Assembly (NCBI GenBank): GCA_045534165.1
Contig: JAZSJD010000052.1
Coordinates: 1-9,373, forward strand
Length of the DNA: 9,373 nucleotides
DNA from: SIG575 sp045534165
Lineage (GTDB): Bacteria > Bacillota > Clostridia > Oscillospirales > Acutalibacteraceae
Direction of reading: 5' to 3'
The position numbers and the translations under genes are program-made. This document shows positions 6,801 to 9,373 of this stretch, in pieces; the first letter of the stretch is position 1, and each line of letters opens with the position of its first letter. The notes under the pieces are model-generated. The model searched no databases. It saw only the letters and a list, made by a program, of their open reading frames with translations, and was not told where the DNA came from.

Positions 6801-7097
6801 GATTTCTACGCCAGCAGGAAGCTCAAGACCTGTCAGAGCTTCAACAGTTTTGTTTGAAGGTCTGATGATGTCGATAAGCCTTTTGTGTGTTCTCTGCTCA
6901 AACTGTTCACGGCTGTCTTTATATTTGTGTACAGCACGAAGAATTGTTACGATTTCTTTTTCTGTCGGGAGCGGAACGGGACCTGAAACCTGTGCATTTG
7001 TACGCTTTGCAGTTTCAACAATCTTTTCTGCTGCTTTGTCGACAAGGTTGTGATCGTAACCTTTGAGTCTGATTCTGATTTTTCCCTTAACTGCCAT
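6786..7097 (-). CDS. rpsJ: 30S ribosomal protein S10 (NusE)
   Basis: S10 is a small-subunit head protein and, as NusE, part of the NusB-NusE transcription antitermination complex. The 103-residue product begins MAVKGKIRIRLKGYDHNLVDKAAEKIVETAKRT and contains the signature VSGPVPLPTEKEIVTILRAVHKYKDSREQFEQRTHKRLIDI (37-77). Length and sequence are standard. It is the first gene of the operon. The ATG has AAGGAGG eight bases upstream and follows an untranslated leader of about 348 nt with an internal terminator. The last codons form an 8-bp hairpin with the region after the stop. Confidence 0.98.
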   Translation of the reverse strand: MAVKGKIRIRLKGYDHNLVDKAAEKIVETAKRTNAQVSGPVPLPTEKEIVTILRAVHKYKDSREQFEQRTHKRLIDIIRPSNKTVEALTGLELPAGVEIEIKL

Positions 7098-7153
7098 TTT
7101 GATTGCCTCCTTAAAAATTTGGCGGGCATCGGCTTAAAAGCAATACTGTGCCG

Positions 7154-7165
7154 GGTGTTTCCACC
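7154..7165 (-). other. GAAA-tetraloop hairpin between attenuator and rpsJ ribosome site
   Basis: The transcript has GGTG, loop GAAA, CACC, a perfect 4-bp stem closed by a GNRA tetraloop, flanked by GTG and CAC that could extend it after an internal loop. It lies between the attenuator and the rpsJ ribosome site. GNRA loops often take part in tertiary RNA contacts or protein binding. Confidence 0.5.
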
Positions 7166-7176
7166 TTCCACATTTT

Positions 7177-7203
7177 AAAAACCGAAACATTGATATGTTC
7201 CGG
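7177..7203 (-). terminator. Intrinsic terminator within the S10 leader (attenuator)
   Basis: The transcript reads CCGGAACAT, loop ATCA, ATGTTTCGG, then TTTTT. The stem is 9 bp with one G-U and is GC-rich at its base, followed directly by five U residues: the standard intrinsic terminator form. It lies about 270 nt after the predicted start and 79 nt before the rpsJ ATG, so read-through must be controlled if the operon is to be expressed. The U-run is short and then turns to A residues, which suggests a partial rather than absolute stop. Confidence 0.7.
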
Positions 7204-7450
7204 GATTGCATAAAAGCCCCTCGTTGCAAGCCATAGCTCAAAGGCGCAGGGAACGCCTGGGAGCCGTTTGCCGAGATATTTCTTTCGCCCGGTTTTAAAT
7301 CGGACATACTCCGCGGAAATTTCCCGTTTCTGGAACGGCCACCTCCCGCATCATCGCATATCAAGTTCGTGTTGCTGAGCCGACTTTTCTTGCGCACTTT
7401 GCGTACAAAAGGGCACAAGGGCATAGTTAACCCAGGTCACGTACTCGTAT

Positions 7451-7479
7451 ATACTACCACATTCTATCGTGAATTGCAA
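7451..7479 (-). promoter_or_regulatory. Promoter of the S10-spc operon
   Basis: The -35 element TTGCAA (7479-7474) and -10 element TAGTAT (7456-7451) are separated by exactly 17 bases. Transcription should begin near 7445. Each hexamer matches four of six sigma-A consensus bases; strength is probably raised by the A-tracts just upstream. It is the only good promoter found between the regulator's terminator and rpsJ. Confidence 0.65.
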
Positions 7480-7494
7480 GTGTTTTTTGCAATT
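7472..7494. repeat. Inverted repeat over the S10 promoter -35
   Basis: AATTGCAA and TTGCAATT form perfect 8-bp arms separated by seven bases. The promoter-proximal arm contains the -35 hexamer and the other lies in the A-tract region. Arm centres are 15 bases apart, not a whole helical turn multiple. It could be an operator for an unknown regulator or a by-product of the AT-rich upstream sequence. Confidence 0.45.
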
Positions 7495-7510
7495 TTTTCA
7501 AACTTTTTTT
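7483..7510 (-). promoter_or_regulatory. Phased A-tracts (UP-element-like) upstream of the S10 promoter
   Basis: On the minus strand three runs of A (A7 at 7510-7504, A6 at 7498-7493, A6 at 7488-7483) have centres about 11.5 and 10 bases apart and end four bases before the -35. Helically phased A-tracts here are typical of strong rRNA and ribosomal-protein promoters contacted by the RNA polymerase alpha subunit. That function is inferred from position and composition. Confidence 0.5.
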
Positions 7511-7721
7511 GCTTGAAAATGGCTATTCTATTAGGGTTTTGGCACTTTTACTACATATTGTACAAACCACTCGCTTAATATCGTTTATTTTGTGCATTTT
7601 GACATAAAATATCCAATATTTTCTACATAACAGCCAATCTGAAACAGGCAAAAAGTCTCATTTTTACCCATTTTAAATTGTAAACTTTTTGTGAACAAAT
7701 GGATTTTTACCCTAAAAAGTG
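7511..7721. other. AT-rich intergenic spacer, no gene recognised
   Basis: Between the regulator's terminator and the S10 promoter region I see no credible coding sequence or RNA gene. The 10-mer ATTTTTACCC occurs twice (7660-7669 and 7703-7712), and an AT-only palindrome (AAAATAT-CCA-ATATTTT) sits at 7606-7622. Several weak -10-like strings occur, as expected in such AT-rich DNA, but none has a good -35 at proper spacing. Confidence 0.6.
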
Positions 7722-7750
7722 AAAAAACAGGGTGTTTTCGCCCTGCTTTT
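7722..7750 (-). terminator. Intrinsic terminator after the MerR-type regulator gene
   Basis: Thirteen bases after the TAA stop of the regulator, the transcript forms AAAAGCAGGG paired with CCCTGTTTTT (10 bp, one G-U) around an eight-base loop, and the 3' side runs into a six-U tract (7727-7722). It separates the regulator's transcript from the S10 operon, which then starts from its own promoter. Confidence 0.85.
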
Positions 7751-7762
7751 CCTGTTTTCTTA

Positions 7763-9013
7763 TTACCATTCAAGTGAAACATAGTACGGCGCATAACCAC
7801 CATAGTCACTGGAAGACACTATATACCTGACAGTGCTGTTTTTTTCGTTATACGCAAAAATTGATATGTAATAACCACCTTCATCACTTGTCCATTTTCT
7901 GTCAATATCAGAATTTTTATAATATATAAGTTTCCAATCACCCTTTTCAATGATTTCACGTTTTTTCAGTTGTAATTCATACGTCAGTGTTCCATCCTTG
8001 GTATCAAGGTGCACAGGCACTTTTTCAAAATAAAACAAATTGGACTCCACTTCATCTTTGAATCCCCAATCAGAAAGTTTCCATTCAGCGAATATATCGA
8101 ATTCATATTCAAGAAATCCCGAATAATATCTGTAATAATACTTCACATTCTCTGCACCGACCGGAATATTCCTGGGGAAAGGTCCATCTGTTTGTTCTTC
8201 CACATATATCTGTTCTTCCACATACTTATCAAGCAATAAATAGTTGTCCACATTTTCAGTTTTAGAAGCTGTCGTTCCTGCAACAACAGTTACTGTGTAA
8301 ATTAACGACCACGGTATAGCTATAACTAACACAGAAAATGAAAGTATAAACGAGAGACTCATTTTAGCTATTCTGTGTACCGGCACTCTTTTATTGGAGC
8401 ACAAACGGACAAGCCATATTGAAAGTGCCGAAACAATCACAAAACCTCCATATGCCAGAAGGTAAGCGAGCCACCATTTATCCTCTAAGAAGAAATATCT
8501 GCGATCAACTTTAATTAAAATCAAATTTGCCAAAACGCATCCAATAGACACTACCAAATTAAATATTCCGAAAACTCGGAAAATTGTTCTGAATATCCTC
8601 TCCTTTTTCGATATCTGCATATCCTCTTCAGGCACATCTTTTTCTGTCGCGTTTTCAGAAAGCACCGCACTCAATTTTTCAAAAGTCAGTTTTTCATCGG
8701 CAACATTTTTAAGGACATTCACAATTTCTCTATCACGCTGAATGTCTTTCTCTTTTCCTTCTATAAATCTGACAACAACCTTATTAACTCTGTTTTCATC
8801 TATAAGTATTTCTTTTATATCAGCAATCGAAAATCCTGCTTTTCTCAACAATGCAATGTTTTTTAATCTTATAACATCATTATCTGAGAAATCAATACTT
8901 CTCCTACCGCTGTAATTTTCTTCTATACTGGGTGCTACAAGCCCATTGTTAATATACAATCTGATGGCTTTGTCGGTCAACCCCGTTTGTTCCATAACGT
9001 CTTTAATTTTCAT
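7763..9013 (-). CDS. Membrane-anchored MerR-family transcriptional regulator with extracytoplasmic C-terminal domain
   Basis: Residues 1-70 are a MerR winged helix-turn-helix: MKIKDVMEQTGLTDKAIRLYINNGLV, a wing with YSGRRSIDFSDNDV, then RLKNIALLRKAGFSIADIKEIL. About 79-120 is a charged helix, the expected dimerisation coiled coil. Three hydrophobic segments follow (about 147-168, 181-204, 218-245), then a polar, aromatic-rich domain (about 246-416) that by topology lies outside the membrane. With 416 residues it is much longer than ordinary MerR proteins (about 110-280). The only two cysteines (159, 205) lie in or at the edge of predicted membrane segments, so there is no classical metal site. 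The ATG has AAGGAGG seven bases upstream. Its own promoter carries a MerR-type dyad, and a terminator follows. The ligand is unknown; envelope or external signal sensing is inference from architecture. Confidence 0.9.
   Translation of the reverse strand: MKIKDVMEQTGLTDKAIRLYINNGLVAPSIEENYSGRRSIDFSDNDVIRLKNIALLRKAGFSIADIKEILIDENRVNKVVVRFIEGKEKDIQRDREIVNVLKNVADEKLTFEKLSAVLSENATEKDVPEEDMQISKKERIFRTIFRVFGIFNLVVSIGCVLANLILIKVDRRYFFLEDKWWLAYLLAYGGFVIVSALSIWLVRLCSNKRVPVHRIAKMSLSFILSFSVLVIAIPWSLIYTVTVVAGTTASKTENVDNYLLLDKYVEEQIYVEEQTDGPFPRNIPVGAENVKYYYRYYSGFLEYEFDIFAEWKLSDWGFKDEVESNLFYFEKVPVHLDTKDGTLTYELQLKKREIIEKGDWKLIYYKNSDIDRKWTSDEGGYYISIFAYNEKNSTVRYIVSSSDYGGYAPYYVSLEW
8193..8224. repeat. Tandem 18-bp duplication inside the regulator gene
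   Basis: The 14-mer TGTTCTTCCACATA occurs at 8193-8206 and again at 8211-8224, a period of 18 bases. It encodes the adjacent hexapeptides KYVEEQ and IYVEEQ (residues 263-274) in the linker between the third membrane segment and the extracytoplasmic domain. An in-frame slippage duplication is the simplest explanation. Confidence 0.8.
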
Positions 9014-9035
9014 AAACCGACCTCCTTTCAGACCG

Positions 9036-9066
9036 ATTATATACTTTGCCCCAAGGGAAAAGTCAA
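9036..9066 (-). promoter_or_regulatory. MerR-type promoter of the regulator gene (19-bp spacer)
   Basis: The -35 TTGACT (9066-9061) and -10 TATAAT (9041-9036) are near consensus, but the spacer is 19 bases, not 17. This over-long spacing is the hallmark of promoters activated by MerR-family proteins, which distort the DNA to realign the elements. Transcription should start near 9029, giving a very short leader that begins just before the AAGGAGG ribosome site. Confidence 0.85.
9043..9063. promoter_or_regulatory. MerR-family operator dyad within the promoter spacer
   Basis: On the minus strand ACTTTTCCC, then TTG, then GGGCAAAGT form 9-bp arms with one mismatch (8 of 9 paired) and a three-base centre. 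The dyad runs from the fourth base of the -35 to the eighteenth spacer base, the same placement as the CueR operator in the E. coli copA promoter. Being directly before the merR-like gene, it most likely serves autoregulation. Confidence 0.8.
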
Positions 9067-9150
9067 GTAATTTTTGAAAATTGTTTTTCAGAAATCAATT
9101 TTTCATATATCTCTTCTCCATTACTTAATCTTAAGGCACCTTATATGAAT

Positions 9151-9181
9151 AGTATAAACCTGATGTTAGGGTGAGAGTCAA
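9151..9181 (-). promoter_or_regulatory. Second promoter-like element with a 19-bp spacer
   Basis: TTGACT (9181-9176) and TATACT (9156-9151) are separated by 19 bases, the same -35 and spacing as the promoter next to the regulator gene, and point the same way about 115 bases upstream. The spacer shows only a weak dyad (ACC and GGT), so control by this or another MerR protein is tentative. A transcript from here would run through the downstream promoter into the regulator gene. Confidence 0.5.
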
Positions 9182-9214
9182 TAGTAATTTATAAAAATTT
9201 AAAAAATTATAAAT

Positions 9215-9246
9215 AAATGGCGATTGTCTTGCGACAACCGCCATTT
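9215..9246 (-). terminator. Intrinsic terminator after the upstream partial gene
   Basis: The transcript forms AAATGGCGGTTGTC paired with GACAATCGCCATTT, a 14-bp stem with one G-U pair and a GCAA tetraloop, followed by an AU-rich tail with a six-U run at 9206-9201. On the opposite strand the hairpin is followed by TTGTGTTT, so it might act weakly in both directions. It begins 13 nt after the stop of the partial gene. Confidence 0.85.
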
Positions 9247-9259
9247 TTGTGTTTAAATA

Positions 9260-9373
9260 TCAAAGACCAAGGTCAAAGATTACTGTATATTCAGCTGTTG
9301 TGCCATCTGCGAATGTTACTACCATTGTACCTTCAACATTTGCTGAGTTTGAAGTTTTGTAAGCAACATATGC
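9260..9373 (-). CDS. C-terminal fragment of an unrecognised protein
   Basis: An open frame enters from the window edge and ends at TGA (9262-9260) after 37 visible residues. The visible end includes VEGTMVVTFADGTTAEYTVI and closes FDLGL; alternating hydrophobic and polar residues with Gly, Thr and Asp suggest beta strands, as in secreted or surface repeat domains, but the family cannot be told from so little. Support comes from the terminator placed right after the stop. The gene is transcribed in the same direction as everything else here but is separated by that terminator. Confidence 0.6.
   Translation of the reverse strand, partial: AYVAYKTSNSANVEGTMVVTFADGTTAEYTVIFDLGL

Larger units (their letters stand above)
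7098..7445 (-). ncRNA. S10 operon mRNA leader, structured, with attenuator
   Basis: From the predicted start near 7445 to the rpsJ ATG there are about 348 untranslated nt, unusually long for a simple ribosome-site leader. In RNA order, hairpins are visible at 7411-7384 (TTG/CAA and CGC/GCG stems), 7338-7324 (CCGTT/AACGG, loop CCAGA), 7313-7301 (CGGA/TCCG), 7292-7271 (CCGGG/CTCGG, one G-U), 7258-7242 (AGGCG/CGCCT), 7229-7206 (TTGCA/TGCAA), a terminator hairpin at 7203-7182, and GGTG-GAAA-CACC at 7165-7154. In E. coli an S10 leader mediates L4-dependent attenuation and translational control; here an analogous autogenous role is inferred. I do not recognise the fold as a named leader class. Confidence 0.65.

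Noticed and set aside
7134..7424. 96-codon open frame on the minus strand inside the S10 leader, starting MPLCPFVRKVRKKSRL
   Set aside because: No ribosome site before its ATG; it runs straight through the leader hairpins and the attenuator; composition looks like translated structured RNA. Conservation of the protein rather than RNA pairing would be needed to revive it.
7606..7622. AT-only palindrome AAAATAT-CCA-ATATTTT in the intergenic spacer
   Set aside because: Expected by chance in such AT-rich DNA; not placed next to any promoter element.
7585..7809. 74-codon minus-strand open frame overlapping the end of the regulator gene
   Set aside because: It overlaps the regulator in another frame, crosses that gene's terminator and has no ribosome site.
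9094..9117. Very short open frame (MEKRYMKN) after the second upstream promoter
   Set aside because: Eight codons only. A GGAGAAG ribosome-like site serves an internal ATG giving three residues. Mentioned as part of the promoter finding but not called as a gene.
1..9373. CRISPR arrays, insertion sequences, tRNA or rRNA genes, prophage or attachment sites
   Set aside because: No regularly spaced repeats, transposase-like frames, terminal inverted repeats, or tRNA/rRNA signature sequences were found on reading either strand.

Overview
The window is almost entirely the proximal part of a bacterial S10-spc ribosomal-protein superoperon, read on the minus strand from right to left, preceded by a small regulatory locus on the same strand. 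No gene is supported on the plus strand. The organism looks like a low-to-moderate GC Firmicute, most likely a gut-type Clostridia of the Oscillospiraceae/Ruminococcaceae kind. The reasons are the strong AAGGAGG ribosome sites before nearly every gene, the four-cysteine S14, the four-cysteine L24, the Firmicute gene order and the MerR protein style. The family-level assignment is inference.

Layout in transcription order (high to low coordinates): (1) 9373-9260, the last 37 codons of an unrecognised gene, closed by a strong hairpin terminator (9246-9215). (2) 9214-9014, a regulatory region with two promoter-like elements, both with 19-base spacers. The one next to the gene carries a near-perfect dyad in the classical MerR position. 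(3) 9013-7763, a MerR-family regulator fused to three membrane segments and a C-terminal domain of about 170 residues predicted to lie outside the membrane, followed by a terminator (7750-7722). (4) 7721-7511, an AT-rich spacer with nothing recognised. (5) 7510-7451, the S10 operon promoter with phased A-tracts and an inverted repeat over the -35. (6) About 7445-7098, a leader of about 348 nt with several hairpins and an intrinsic terminator (attenuator) about 80 nt before rpsJ. (7) 7097-1, rpsJ, rplC, rplD, rplW, rplB, rpsS, rplV, rpsC, rplP, rpmC, rpsQ, rplN, rplX, rplE, rpsN, rpsH and the first codon of the next gene (rplF by gene order).

The ribosomal genes form one tight transcription unit: most gaps are 12-29 nt, three junctions overlap (ATGA or TAATG), and several ribosome sites are fused to the upstream stop codon. 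No internal terminator was seen. The two wide gaps, rpsJ-rplC (76 nt) and rplW-rplB (84 nt), hold hairpins. All the ribosomal proteins look full length and intact.

The most interesting non-housekeeping signals are the S10 leader with its attenuator and a possible long-range antiterminator pairing, and the membrane-tethered MerR regulator with an apparently autoregulatory promoter. Neither is proven novel here; both rest on sequence reading alone.
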